From Leptospira brenneri (lineage in GTDB: Bacteria > Spirochaetota > Leptospiria > Leptospirales > Leptospiraceae): a stretch of DNA of 64,000 bases. This document shows positions 19,170 to 28,212 of this stretch, piece by piece (position 1 is the first letter of the stretch; every line of letters starts with the position of its first letter). The stretch spans positions 62,001 to 126,000 of the forward strand of contig NZ_NPDQ01000009.1 of assembly GCF_002812125.1 (NCBI RefSeq), written 5' to 3'. Both the position numbers and the translations under genes were made by a program. The notes beneath the pieces are model-generated. The model saw only the letters and a list, made by a program, of their open reading frames with translations, did no database searches and was not told where the DNA came from.

Positions 19170-19260
19170 AATGCCATGATTAGGGCGGATTCACCAGGCC
19201 GTTACCCTTGACCGGAAGGGGGTCCGTGAGAGTTTGGCATTGCACCCTGTTTTTTAGGTG
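19170..19260 (+). promoter_or_regulatory. Possible structured leader RNA of the M23 peptidase gene
   Basis: AATGCCA (19170-19176) and TGGCATT (19235-19241) form a perfect 7-base-pair closing stem around about 58 bases. Inside, CCCTT (19205-19209) pairs with AAGGG (19216-19220), and TTCAC (19190-19194) can pair with GTGAG (19226-19230). Just outside, CACC (19243-19246) can pair with GGTG (19257-19260), which is the ribosome-binding site of the peptidase gene. This is the layout of a translational switch, but I could not match it to a known riboswitch class. The family is unassigned. Confidence 0.4.
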
Positions 19261-19267
19261 AAATGAG

Positions 19268-20053
19268 ATGAAGCGAAACCGAAGTTACTATATCGTTCTG
19301 GTCCTAATCCTCTTTGTTGTGACCTATTCAGCCTATGCGGCCTACCAAAAGCAAAAAAATGGTCCTGTTTTTTTGGACAACCACGTCTTCCAACGTTATA
19401 ACGAGCAGTGGGGTCTCTGGGTAGATCTAACTGCAGAGAAAAAAAGCCTTCTTGAGAAAGCCTCTGAGTTTGGAATCCTCGCCCAAGAAGTGATGGAGAT
19501 CAACCAACTGAAGGAGTCGGATTTAGGACGCCTAAAACGCCCCATTTTTTTCCCCTACTCCGCCGAATACATGCGAGGACTCCAAGAAAAGGAACTCTTC
19601 CGTGAAACGGTAGAGTCACCGATCGACCAATTCATTTGGCCTGTCCTCCCCAATCACAAATCTAGAATTTCTTCTCGGATCGGAAGGCGATGGAATACCT
19701 GGCATACAGGTCTCGACATTGCCATCCCTAAAAATTCCATTGTCCTTGCTGCCGCTGACGGAGTGGTCGAAGAATCAGGTCGGAGTGGTGACTACGGTCT
19801 TGCAGTCAAAATCTACCACCATGACATGAACCATTTCCATACGGTTTATGGACACAACCAAGAGTTACTGGTAAAACCAGGTGATGTGGTTCGCAAAGGA
19901 CAAATCATTGCCTTCTCTGGCAATACTGGAAAGTCCACTGGACCCCATGTCCATTTTGAAGTCCGATTCCATAATGTGTATCTCAATCCAGAAAACTTTC
20001 TCACTCCCTACGAAGAAGGAGTTGCCACAAGCATCGTTGGATTTGCAGACTAA
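19268..20053 (+). CDS. M23 peptidase with LysM-like domain
   Basis: Predicted murein hydrolase (261 residues), anchored by one N-terminal membrane segment (about residues 7-26). Residues 50-95 look like a LysM peptidoglycan-binding module (LLEKASEFGI...MEINQL...LKRPIFFP). The C-terminal lysostaphin-type domain has all zinc ligands: HTGLD (146-150), the YGH loop (194-196) and HVHFE (227-231). It should therefore be catalytically competent, cutting peptide cross-bridges during wall growth. AGGTG at 19256-19260 is the ribosome-binding site and may be masked by the upstream RNA structure. Confidence 0.92.
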   Translation: MKRNRSYYIVLVLILFVVTYSAYAAYQKQKNGPVFLDNHVFQRYNEQWGLWVDLTAEKKSLLEKASEFGILAQEVMEINQLKESDLGRLKRPIFFPYSAEYMRGLQEKELFRETVESPIDQFIWPVLPNHKSRISSRIGRRWNTWHTGLDIAIPKNSIVLAAADGVVEESGRSGDYGLAVKIYHHDMNHFHTVYGHNQELLVKPGDVVRKGQIIAFSGNTGKSTGPHVHFEVRFHNVYLNPENFLTPYEEGVATSIVGFAD

Positions 20054-20059
20054 GTATTA

Positions 20060-20887
20060 GTGACTAACCTGACAAAGAACAGTTGGACGGACGAAATTTT
20101 CGACCGTCTGACCACCATCATACCAAAAGCACCAGGCATCGCCTGTTTTGATTTCGATAACACCCTCATCCGTAATGACTTTGGAGAGAAAATCATGGAA
20201 GAACTTCTCCATGATGGACTTGTTTATGTAAAAAAAGATCTCTCTGATTTTTTTCGCGATAAAGAAACCTGGAAAGACCATTCCAAACTAAATCCTACAG
20301 AAAAAGAACGATTGGTCTGGGAAGAATACACTTACCAATTGAAAGAATACGGAATTGAAATTGGATACCGATGGACAAGTTTCATTTTTCAAGGAATGAA
20401 CAAAAACGAATACTTCGAAGTTTCAAGAAAGGCATGGGAAAGAGTCAGTGTTCCTGACCGAGATTCCGGTGTGTTTCCGCAGGTAGAAATGAAAGACCTG
20501 ATCGCTTATTTATACCACCACCGTTGGACAGTTTACATTGTCACAGCATCTCCTGAACCTGGAATCGCTGCTGTTGCCCATCTTTTCCCTGTCAAAGAAT
20601 CCAATGTCATTGGCATGAGACAAGAATTAGGTGGAGATGGGAAATTTTCTCATCAGTTAATTGAACCTTATACTTACGGTGAAGGAAAAGTAAAAGCCAT
20701 CGAAGAAAGAATTGGGGTCGATCCAGATCTTGTTTTTGGAGATTCTTTTAATGACTACCCTATGCTTTGCCGTGCGAAACAAATGGCCGTAGGAATCAAC
20801 CGTGACAATCCAGAGTTTGCTGCTGCTTGTGCCGCCAAAGGGATTTACGTCCAACCCTATTTTACCTTTCCCCCAGTACTCGCATGA
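20060..20887 (+). CDS. HAD-family phosphatase (phosphoserine-phosphatase-like)
   Basis: A 275-residue HAD-superfamily hydrolase. Motif I is CFDFDNTLIR with the nucleophile Asp31 and acid Asp33. Motif II lies in YIVTASPEPG (the T/S of motif II), and motif IV is LVFGDSFNDYPML. The insert between motifs I and II is of the C1 cap type, as in phosphoserine phosphatase relatives, but the substrate cannot be assigned. It starts with GTG at 20060, six bases after the M23 gene, and its stop overlaps the rsmI start by 4 bases, so these genes are translated in series. Confidence 0.85.
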   Translation: MTNLTKNSWTDEIFDRLTTIIPKAPGIACFDFDNTLIRNDFGEKIMEELLHDGLVYVKKDLSDFFRDKETWKDHSKLNPTEKERLVWEEYTYQLKEYGIEIGYRWTSFIFQGMNKNEYFEVSRKAWERVSVPDRDSGVFPQVEMKDLIAYLYHHRWTVYIVTASPEPGIAAVAHLFPVKESNVIGMRQELGGDGKFSHQLIEPYTYGEGKVKAIEERIGVDPDLVFGDSFNDYPMLCRAKQMAVGINRDNPEFAAACAAKGIYVQPYFTFPPVLA

Positions 20888-21570
20888 ACCGACTTTATTT
20901 AGTATCCAATTCCATAGGAAATGACGAGGACATCCCTCCTCGCACCAAAACCTTGTTAGAGGAAGCTGATTGGATCCTTGGGGAAGAACAGAGAACCACT
21001 TCGACTCTATTAAAAAGATTGGGAATCACAAAACCCTTTGATCTTCTCAACGAACACACTTCCCGAAAGGAAATGGATGAGATCGGAATGAAACTGGCGA
21101 CGACCAAAAGAACCTGCCTCATTTCTGATTCGGGAAGCCCGGGGTTAGAAGATCCAGGCAAATGGCTTGTCCCTCTGGCTTGGGAGATGGGAGTGGATGT
21201 TCGCTCCGCACCTGGGCCGACTGCTCTCATTGCTGCCCTTACAAGTTCTGGGTTTGCCACTTCCCCTTTTCTCTTTTTGGGATTTTTACCGAGAGAGGAA
21301 AAAGAAAGAGAACGAACTCTGAAACAATACATCGGTCTCGGGATCACCATTGCTTTTTATGAAACACCATACCGGGCCAAACATTGCCTAGAAACCTTGG
21401 CCAAAATCTTACCGGGGGATCGACAGATTTTTCTAGCCTTGGGAATTTCCATGGCAAATGAAACAAGTTTTCGCGGAACCGCAAAAGAGATCCAAAAGAA
21501 GTTTCCCCAAGGCCTGAAACTCCCTCCCGTCTTTGTGATTGAAGAGAAAAAAGAAAGGACGAAGCGATAG
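20884..21570 (+). CDS. rsmI: RsmI-family 16S rRNA 2'-O-methyltransferase
   Basis: Tetrapyrrole-methylase-fold enzyme expected to methylate the ribose of C1402 in 16S rRNA. LYLVSNSIGNDEDIPPRT at the N-terminus, LISDSGSPGLEDPG, APGPTALIAALTSSGF and the FLGFLPREEKER / AFYETPYRA segments follow RsmI order. At 228 residues it is shorter than the usual 280, lacking the C-terminal extension, and some conserved positions differ (SNSIGN for the usual TPIGN), so another methyl acceptor is possible. The start is the ATG at 20884, overlapping the previous stop as ATGA. Confidence 0.85.
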   Translation: MNRLYLVSNSIGNDEDIPPRTKTLLEEADWILGEEQRTTSTLLKRLGITKPFDLLNEHTSRKEMDEIGMKLATTKRTCLISDSGSPGLEDPGKWLVPLAWEMGVDVRSAPGPTALIAALTSSGFATSPFLFLGFLPREEKERERTLKQYIGLGITIAFYETPYRAKHCLETLAKILPGDRQIFLALGISMANETSFRGTAKEIQKKFPQGLKLPPVFVIEEKKERTKR

Positions 21571-21609
21571 TTTCTTGACAGTACCTCTGTTATATTGGAC
21601 GCTTGGACA

Positions 21610-22233
21610 ATGGTAAGTAAAGTAGAGCAACCGAGTGACGGAATAGACCAATTGATTTCAGAATCTGGCGATTATATAACAGATGTCGTCAAAGAAAACC
21701 TGAAACTCATCCGCCATACAAAAGGTTTTTCTTTGGACAAACTCGCAAACCGATGTGGTGTGAGCCGTGCGATGTTATCGCAGATCGAACAAGGGAAGTC
21801 TGTTCCCACAATTTCTGTTTTGTGGAAAATTGCAAACGGACTCAATGTTCCTTTTTCAGAACTTTTAAAAGAAAAGAACCAAGATGGAATCCATGTTCTA
21901 AAGTCTGAGAACTCTAAAGTTCTGTATTCCAATTCTAAGGTTTTTGCAAGTCGCGCCCTTTTCCCATTTCTCGGAAACCGTAAAACAGAATTTTATGAAC
22001 TTATACTAAAACCCGGTGGACTCGAAGTTGCAGAACCACACAAAACAGGAACTACTGAAAACCTGGTTGTAGTCTCCGGCAAACTAAGGTTACGTGTAGG
22101 TGAAAAAGTTGTCGAACTAGAACCGAAAGATTCGGTATTTTTTAAAGCAGATGTTTCGCACGAATATTCCAACCCAACAGACCAAGAAACACTCATGTAT
22201 CTTGTTATGGATTATACGGACGAAATAGGTTAA
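21610..22233 (+). CDS. XRE-family regulator with C-terminal cupin
   Basis: DNA-binding regulator of about 207 residues. A helix-turn-helix of the XRE/Cro type covers residues 28-85 ([22 protein letters not shown] as its core). A cupin domain follows at 125-200, with [29 protein letters not shown] and the [15 protein letters not shown] strand pair. Such proteins usually sense a small metabolite through the cupin. The open frame begins at a TTG at 21595, but the ATG at 21610 is preferred. prmA starts two bases after its stop. Targets are unknown. Confidence 0.88.
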   Translation: MVSKVEQPSDGIDQLISESGDYITDVVKENLKLIRHTKGFSLDKLANRCGVSRAMLSQIEQGKSVPTISVLWKIANGLNVPFSELLKEKNQDGIHVLKSENSKVLYSNSKVFASRALFPFLGNRKTEFYELILKPGGLEVAEPHKTGTTENLVVVSGKLRLRVGEKVVELEPKDSVFFKADVSHEYSNPTDQETLMYLVMDYTDEIG

Positions 22234-22235
22234 GA

Positions 22236-23162
22236 TTGGAATATAGAGAACTCAAAGTCAATCTACCAAAAGAACTATCCGACAGTTTTTACGAACTGTT
22301 GGATTCTCTGCAATGTGCTGGTTATTATGAAATTCTTTTCGACGGAGAAGCTCCCAAAGAAAAAGAACAAGGCCTCATTCGCGACAATACAAACATACGT
22401 ATCTACTTACAAACTGATGAAATAAATAAGGAATTAAAAATTCTTATTTTTCTCAAAATTCATGCACCAAACAATTCTAATGCGGAATCGAGAAATATCG
22501 AAACCCGTGATTATGAGGAAGCATATAAAGAATATTATAAACCATTTCCCATTGGTAAAAAACTTTGGGTGATCCCTACTTGGGAAAAAAATGAACCTGA
22601 AACCATCAAACTTTGGAAACCGAATGATGGGATTCCACTTTTTATCAACCCTGGAGTGGCATTTGGTACAGGCCACCATGAAACCACCAAACTCATATTA
22701 GAATATTTAGATGAACTTTATGGGAAGGGAGAGTTTCAATTTTCCTCTGCTTGTGATGTAGGTACAGGTTCTGGAATTTTATCCATCGGCCTTGCGAAGT
22801 TTGGAGTTTCTAAAATTTTTGCTTTGGACATAGATCCCAATGCGGTGAAAGCTGCTTGGTCCAACTGGACAGAAAATGAATATCCAAAGGGATTTCAATT
22901 TAGTGTAGAAGAATCCGGAATCGACAACCCAAAATTATCTGATAAAAAATATGATCTAGCCATTGCCAATATTACTTATGCTGTTTTATCACAAAACATT
23001 CGTAACCTGGCAAAAATTGAAGCTCCTCGGATTATTTTTTCTGGAATCATCACAGAAAAAAAAGACCAGTTCCTCAGCTTATTACAAAGCCATCTTCCAG
23101 GAAAACTCCTCTACTCCAAAGAATGGAATGAGTGGTGGGTTTTAGATTGGCTTCGTAATTAG
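22236..23162 (+). CDS. prmA: Ribosomal protein L11 methyltransferase
   Basis: SAM-dependent enzyme that methylates ribosomal protein L11. The 308-residue protein has a divergent N-terminal L11-binding domain. The catalytic domain follows: NPGVAFGTGHHETTKLIL, the SAM loop CDVGTGSGILSIGLAKFG, ALDIDPNAVKAA, and the IANITYAVL motif that takes the place of the usual NILA. It starts with TTG at 22236, two bases after the XRE-cupin gene. The 3' end overlaps the convergent sensor gene by 4 bases. Confidence 0.92.
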   Translation: MEYRELKVNLPKELSDSFYELLDSLQCAGYYEILFDGEAPKEKEQGLIRDNTNIRIYLQTDEINKELKILIFLKIHAPNNSNAESRNIETRDYEEAYKEYYKPFPIGKKLWVIPTWEKNEPETIKLWKPNDGIPLFINPGVAFGTGHHETTKLILEYLDELYGKGEFQFSSACDVGTGSGILSIGLAKFGVSKIFALDIDPNAVKAAWSNWTENEYPKGFQFSVEESGIDNPKLSDKKYDLAIANITYAVLSQNIRNLAKIEAPRIIFSGIITEKKDQFLSLLQSHLPGKLLYSKEWNEWWVLDWLRN

Positions 23163-25273
23163 TCTTTATTTAAAAATTTAATCAAACTAACTTGATTTCC
23201 TCGGTCATTGTATTCGATCCGATCAAAAACAGATTTTGTCATAAGAATTCCACGTCCATGTTGCACATGGGCCTCATTCATTTCTTCGATGGATTTTTCC
23301 ATATGTTTTTTATGATCAAATCCGCGACCTTCATCGGTGATTCGATAAGCAACATATTCTCTAGTAAAAGAATATTCGATTTTGACTCGTTTTTCACGAT
23401 AACGCGGATCTTCTTGCCTTTTTTGTAAAAACTCTAAATAGTTCCCATCAATTAAAGCTTTGGATTTTTCTTCAAAACTAATGTTTAAGTTTCCGTGCTC
23501 CACTGCATTGATCACAATTTCGCGAACGGAGGATCTAACTTCCGTTTGTTCGATATTAGAAAGATATTTTGCAAGTTGTGAGGTAATTTTTTGAGAAACT
23601 AATTCAGCATTTCGCAGGTAATTATTCATAGACAGTTCTATTTTTTCAGATTCAATGAGTTGAATAATTGTATCTTCGTATTGAGAAGACATCGTGACGA
23701 GAACCTCTCTTGTTTCGTCGAAGTCAATGTATTGTAACCTACAATACATCTCTTTTGGTTCTTTTACATATTTTTGTCCAAACTCTGTTTTAAAATTAAT
23801 GATTGAACCGGTCATTTTTAAATCAGTTAACTTGTCATTTACATACATAACATTATAATCTGAATTTTGTTCTCGACCCATATATAGTAAATCTGTGATT
23901 TTTTTACCTCGTAAATCATCCAAACGATAACCCATATGTTTTGACAATGCTCGATTTGCATTGATGACTTCAAAATTTTCATTCATCATCAATATAACTT
24001 CATCAGAACCCTGAAAAATTTCTCGGAATCTCTTCTCTGATTCTTCGATTTTTAATTTTGCGTGAGAAAGTTCACGAAGATTTTCTCTCAAACTACGAGT
24101 GAGAAAGTTAATACGATCAGCTAAACCTAAAGATAACAAAACCGTTTGTAAAGCAGTTCCTATTTGGATGGTCCAACGAGTGATATGATTGTCCGGTAAA
24201 AAACCAAGGCTCTTTAAAGAATACAACAGAACACCTAAAAGAAAAAAAGACCAGGAAATTAAAAAATACCGAGCCGTCCGAACATTCATTAAATAAGTGG
24301 TGGCTCCACTAAAAACCATGATGAGAGCGGAAGGGACAGTCAGAAAAATGGCAGTAACCATTGCAACACGGTAACTTAAGAAAAAAGTAATTCCCGAAAA
24401 TAAAAAAAGAATCCCCACCCATACCCACATCAATTTTGAAATTTTGGGTAAATGTTTTTTTAAACTCAGATAATTATCTGTAAAAAGAATCCCCGTGATA
24501 CAAGAAAAACAAATGAAAAAAGGAAGAGAATAATTTCCCCAAAAAACAGCTTCTGGCCAAAGATACTGAAAAGCAAAACCGTTATTGATCAAATGGAAAA
24601 AGAAAATTGAACTAATAAAAAATAAATAGAAGAGATAACTTTTTTCGTACGTGAAGATATAAATGAAAAAATTATACGCAACCATTACAAATAAAATCCC
24701 GTAAAACAATCCAAAGATGATCTGTTCTTTGTTCAATTGGTCGTAAAACTCACGTTCGGTCCAAATGCCAAGTGTCAAGGGAATAGTAGATTCTGATCGA
24801 ATCCGTAAATAATACACAAAATTAGAACCAGGTGCCGACTCTAAAGGAAATACCGGATTTCGATAATCCAAATTTCGTTCGGAAAAAGGATGGGAATCAC
24901 CTAAAGTAGGAACAAGAGTTTTGGGAAGGTTCTTTCCATAAATTTGGATTTCATCCAGAAGTGGGAAATCGAAAACCAAATTCCAACGAACCAATTCTTC
25001 TGATGGGTTTTGGACCTGCATACGGATCCAAAACGTTGATTTAGAAAAACCCAGATTAGGTGAGGAAATTTTTTGAAACCTAGAATCACTGGCACCACTC
25101 GTGATGATTGATTCCGTAAGGGACTCGTCTTTGTCTTCCAGAACGAGAACGTCCTGCCAAATGGCCTTTCCTGAGAGATGAGGAGAAAGCTGGATGACCG
25201 GTTCCGAAAACAAAATTCCTGGTAAAAACAGAAAGATGCTGACTAAATAATATTTTATTTGGTGGAAAGACAA
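23159..25273 (-). CDS. 7TMR-DISM sensor with PAS and RsbW-like ATPase domain
   Basis: A 704-residue membrane sensor. Order: signal peptide (1-23), extracellular 7TMR-DISMED2 jelly-roll domain (about 35-175), seven-helix DISM membrane domain (about 185-400), short coiled coil, PAS domain (about 415-540), and a GHKL ATPase domain (about 570-700). The ATPase has REIVINAVEHGN (N box), ITDEGRGFD (G1) and HGRGILMTKSVFD (G2). No H-box for autophosphorylation is visible, and the ATPase looks like the anti-sigma/serine-kinase (RsbW/SpoIIAB) type. It may signal to an anti-anti-sigma partner rather than a response regulator (inference). The ligand is probably an extracellular sugar or similar. Confidence 0.85.
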   Translation of the reverse strand: MSFHQIKYYLVSIFLFLPGILFSEPVIQLSPHLSGKAIWQDVLVLEDKDESLTESIITSGASDSRFQKISSPNLGFSKSTFWIRMQVQNPSEELVRWNLVFDFPLLDEIQIYGKNLPKTLVPTLGDSHPFSERNLDYRNPVFPLESAPGSNFVYYLRIRSESTIPLTLGIWTEREFYDQLNKEQIIFGLFYGILFVMVAYNFFIYIFTYEKSYLFYLFFISSIFFFHLINNGFAFQYLWPEAVFWGNYSLPFFICFSCITGILFTDNYLSLKKHLPKISKLMWVWVGILFLFSGITFFLSYRVAMVTAIFLTVPSALIMVFSGATTYLMNVRTARYFLISWSFFLLGVLLYSLKSLGFLPDNHITRWTIQIGTALQTVLLSLGLADRINFLTRSLRENLRELSHAKLKIEESEKRFREIFQGSDEVILMMNENFEVINANRALSKHMGYRLDDLRGKKITDLLYMGREQNSDYNVMYVNDKLTDLKMTGSIINFKTEFGQKYVKEPKEMYCRLQYIDFDETREVLVTMSSQYEDTIIQLIESEKIELSMNNYLRNAELVSQKITSQLAKYLSNIEQTEVRSSVREIVINAVEHGNLNISFEEKSKALIDGNYLEFLQKRQEDPRYREKRVKIEYSFTREYVAYRITDEGRGFDHKKHMEKSIEEMNEAHVQHGRGILMTKSVFDRIEYNDRGNQVSLIKFLNKD

Positions 25274-25378
25274 AGTTAGAAATCTCCCAATTCGCTTAAA
25301 AAGACAAAGTTACTAGATTGTATTTTTCTAATTTTTCTAGCCTTTTTTGTTTCCAATGTTAAAATAGGGGAAAGTTCT

Positions 25379-26755
25379 ATGAATCGAAAACGTTTCCTAC
25401 AAAAGCTGAGCGCTGTTACCATCGGGACTGGACTCATCCTTCCCCAAAAATCATTCGGACAAACCACAACAATAACGACTGCGGAAACCAAACCGAAGTC
25501 TAGCGGTGGAAAAAAAGCAATCGTCCTTGGTGGAGGTCTCTCTGGACTCTACTCTGCTTACCTCTTAAAACAAACAGGTTATGAAGTCACTGTGATCGAA
25601 AGAGGTGAGAAATTAGGTGGTCGGATTGCCACTTACGAAAATCCTACACTTGGAATCTTACAAGATTTAGGTGGCGAATGGATTGGAGAGGGACAATCTG
25701 ATATCAAAAGTCTTGTCAAACAATTGAACCTTGACTTGATCTCATCAAACGTAACAGACAGGTTCTCCCTTCAGAAATCCAGTGCCGATTTGTTAAAAAT
25801 ATCCCCGGCCTCCATTGAGACCTTGGACAAAGTCATTGAACTTCATAAATCCTTGGGTACATCTCAAAAGCAAGGATTAGATAAAATCAATTTCTCGTCT
25901 TATGCTCGTTACCAAGGTTTGACCGAAGAAGAAATTCGTTCAATGAACGACCTCTACCGAGTGATTCTAGGTGCTGACCTAAACCAAATTTCCAGCGAAT
26001 CCGTGTTAGATGATCTATCGGCATTACAATCCGCCCTAAAACCAAAATTCCAAGTGAGCGGGGGTGCAGAACGAATCATCAAAGAACTCGCAGGTTCACT
26101 GAGAAATCAGGAAATCATTTTAGGTGATGCCGTAACCAAAGTCTCTCAACAAAAAAACCAAGTTTCTGTTGAATTGACTTCTGGTAGATCCATCAAAGGA
26201 AGTTTGATTGTTTGTTCTCTCCCAGCAGCCGCAGTTCTGGATATCAAATGGACTCCGGGACTACCAAAGGATTTGATTTATTCTGCTCTTCGTATGCAAA
26301 CAGGAAAAATTTCTAAAAATTTGAGTTTGGTAAAATCTAAGGATTCTTTATCTAAGTTCTTTCTTTCAACCAATACGGCCGCAGAGACTTTGTATGTTTC
26401 GGAAGGAGCTATTGGAGTAAACGTAACAGCAGTTACTTCAATTAGCACAGGAGATAGAGCAACCCTTTTTGAAAAAGGAAGTGATCGTCAGAAAAAAAAT
26501 CTAATGACATCTTCCTTGGAAGAAGTGGGTGAATTGGAATTATTACTTGATTCCCCTTTTATCTTTCATAGTTTCCAAAAAACAACGGGACGAGCAGGAT
26601 TTGTTTCTCTCTTTCCTCCTGGTAGCTTTGGAATCAAAGATGTTTGGGCAGAACCGTTTGAAAGGGTCTTCTTTGCTGGCGAACACTTAGCATTTCATAC
26701 AGGAAGTATGGACTCTGCAGTGGCTTCTGCCATCCAAGCAGTGAGCAGAACCTAA
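25379..26755 (+). CDS. Flavin-containing amine oxidase family protein
   Basis: FAD-dependent oxidoreductase of the monoamine-oxidase superfamily, 458 residues. An N-terminal export signal (residues 1-28, ending SFGQ) precedes the dinucleotide-binding motif KAIVLGGGLSGLYSAYLLKQTGYEVTVIERGEKLGGR (about residues 46-82). The C-terminal FAD-contact segment RVFFAGEHLAFHTGSMDSAVASAIQA is also clear. The signal has KRF where a Tat motif would need RRxFL, so the export route is uncertain. GGGGAAAG precedes the ATG. The substrate is unknown; no pathway partner is adjacent. Confidence 0.88.
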   Translation: MNRKRFLQKLSAVTIGTGLILPQKSFGQTTTITTAETKPKSSGGKKAIVLGGGLSGLYSAYLLKQTGYEVTVIERGEKLGGRIATYENPTLGILQDLGGEWIGEGQSDIKSLVKQLNLDLISSNVTDRFSLQKSSADLLKISPASIETLDKVIELHKSLGTSQKQGLDKINFSSYARYQGLTEEEIRSMNDLYRVILGADLNQISSESVLDDLSALQSALKPKFQVSGGAERIIKELAGSLRNQEIILGDAVTKVSQQKNQVSVELTSGRSIKGSLIVCSLPAAAVLDIKWTPGLPKDLIYSALRMQTGKISKNLSLVKSKDSLSKFFLSTNTAAETLYVSEGAIGVNVTAVTSISTGDRATLFEKGSDRQKKNLMTSSLEEVGELELLLDSPFIFHSFQKTTGRAGFVSLFPPGSFGIKDVWAEPFERVFFAGEHLAFHTGSMDSAVASAIQAVSRT

Positions 26756-26756
26756 A

Positions 26757-27869
26757 TTATGTACTTTTTAATCCGAAGAGAAACCTAAGAGGTTTTATCT
26801 TTCGGATTAAAAACTCATATAGAAAGAAACTCAGAACTAAAACAACCAAGATATGTAATAAGAATTTAGTCCAAATTCCCCAGCCCAAATTTCTCACCCA
26901 AAATGCATAGACCAAAGAAATAGGATGGTGGACCAAATAAATCGGAAGACTTGCTTCAATCAGATAAGATCCGAGTTTCCCGTCTTTGTTTCCAAAAGAT
27001 TGAAAAACAAAAACAAGAAAGTTAGTCCATAAAAAAGGAGATAAAACCCATAAAAAGATATGGGATGCTCTGATCCAAACATTTACATACTGAAAGTAGA
27101 TCCAAAGAGGATCTTCAATTTCCATATCTTTAAAAACTAAATAAACCAATAGAGCCCAAAGAAAAATGGCTCCAACTTTCATTTTAGAACTTTGATCCAC
27201 AAAAAGAATGGTTCTCCAATGATAACAAAATACTCCCGAAATAAAAAAGGAGAACTGAAATACAAAGGTGAGTTTGAATATCCCGTAATAAGATTCTCCT
27301 TTTCCTATTTGAGTATGAGAGAGAAAAACGAATAGGAAACAAAAACTAACAAGAAATAATTGCTTATAAAAACCTTCTGGTATCTTTTCCCAAAACTTTG
27401 CCTTGAAAAAAGATTTAGGGATCAAACTGTAAAGTAAACTAAAACAAAATAAGTCCACTAGAAACCAAATATGTGAGTGTTGGAAATTTTCTTTTGAAAA
27501 AAAATATTCTAGAAAAGAAAGGATTTCTATCTTAGGACTTCTGATTCGTTCCGTAAGATAATACTGGATGGGAGCAAGAAAAATAAGGCCAAAAATGGTA
27601 GGAACGAGTACACGTTTAAACCTTGCTTCCAAATAGAACTGAGAACCTTTTTTCTCCCAAACCATAGCGGAAAAAAAACCAGAAATCATATAAAACATAG
27701 GCATCCGATAACTATGGATCCAATAACAGAAATAGGAAAGAAGATCACTTCGATTCTCATCTTGAATCGCGTATTTGATATCCGAAGCATACACAATGGC
27801 CGCATGAAAAACAATCCCAAGTAGAAGTGCAAAGGATCGTAAATTGTCTAGGTAAACCAATCTTCCCAT
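26757..27869 (-). CDS. Acyltransferase 3 family membrane protein
   Basis: Inner-membrane acyltransferase with about ten membrane segments, 370 residues. The N-terminal LVYLDNLRSFALLLGIVFHAAIVYA carries the catalytic-type His of this family, and YRMPMFYMISGFFSAMVW is its second signature. Related proteins succinylate or acetylate surface glycans (OpgC type). The GGAGGA ribosome-binding site touches the annotated ATG, leaving no spacer; translation may really begin at the TTG at 27860 (LVYLDN), nine bases on. It converges on the amine-oxidase gene with one base between stops. Confidence 0.87.
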   Translation of the reverse strand: MGRLVYLDNLRSFALLLGIVFHAAIVYASDIKYAIQDENRSDLLSYFCYWIHSYRMPMFYMISGFFSAMVWEKKGSQFYLEARFKRVLVPTIFGLIFLAPIQYYLTERIRSPKIEILSFLEYFFSKENFQHSHIWFLVDLFCFSLLYSLIPKSFFKAKFWEKIPEGFYKQLFLVSFCFLFVFLSHTQIGKGESYYGIFKLTFVFQFSFFISGVFCYHWRTILFVDQSSKMKVGAIFLWALLVYLVFKDMEIEDPLWIYFQYVNVWIRASHIFLWVLSPFLWTNFLVFVFQSFGNKDGKLGSYLIEASLPIYLVHHPISLVYAFWVRNLGWGIWTKFLLHILVVLVLSFFLYEFLIRKIKPLRFLFGLKST

Positions 27870-27918
27870 TCCTCCATCTTTTTCTTGACGAAGGGAAAAA
27901 AACAGATTTTTTTAAATT

Positions 27919-28212
27919 ATGACGGATACTCCCTCCGATTCATTTTTTTCCGATATCAGCGATGAAGAAATTGCTCGGGAAAGAAGGAAGGCGAAAGAAC
28001 TAAAAACCAGTGCTTGGTGGAAGAACAAACGTTCTTCCGGAATCTGCCATTACTGTGGCAAAAAATTCAAAGTGGAAGAATTGACCATGGACCACCTAAT
28101 ACCACTTATCCGAGGAGGAAAATCAGTCAAAGCCAATTTAGTTCCAGCTTGCAAAGAATGTAATTTCAAAAAAAAACACAGCCTCCCTTTTGAGAAGGAG
28201 TTCTTTTCCTAA
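27919..28212 (+). CDS. HNH endonuclease domain protein
   Basis: A 97-residue protein with a compact HNH nuclease module at residues 40-85: zinc knuckle CHYCGKKF, the catalytic-type MDHLIPLIRGG, then NLVPACKECNFKK with the second Cys pair. All four cysteines and the His are present. There is no intron, phage or restriction gene nearby, so a housekeeping role is more likely than a mobile one. Its stop and the ATG of the next gene share bases (TAATG), implying coupled translation. Confidence 0.85.
   Translation: MTDTPSDSFFSDISDEEIARERRKAKELKTSAWWKNKRSSGICHYCGKKFKVEELTMDHLIPLIRGGKSVKANLVPACKECNFKKKHSLPFEKEFFS

Noticed and set aside
19170..19241. Small SRP RNA (4.5S) because of CCGGAAGG near the apex
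   Set aside because: The expected AGCAG-type asymmetric loop and the flanking helix 8 pattern are absent; only the GGAA-like tetraloop neighbourhood matches.
19170..19260. ydaO-type cyclic di-AMP or GEMM cyclic di-GMP riboswitch
   Set aside because: The conserved core sequences of these classes that I can recall are not present; only the gene context is suggestive.
21574..21610. Promoter TTGACA / TATATT before the XRE-cupin gene
   Set aside because: The gap is only 10 bases, too short for a sigma-70 promoter.
25379..25465. Twin-arginine signal on the amine oxidase
   Set aside because: The motif reads RKRFLQ, with KR instead of the RR pair; a Sec signal is just as likely.
27919..28212. HNH gene as part of a mobile element
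   Set aside because: No intron, phage, IS or restriction genes nearby and no target-site repeats; flanked by ordinary genes.
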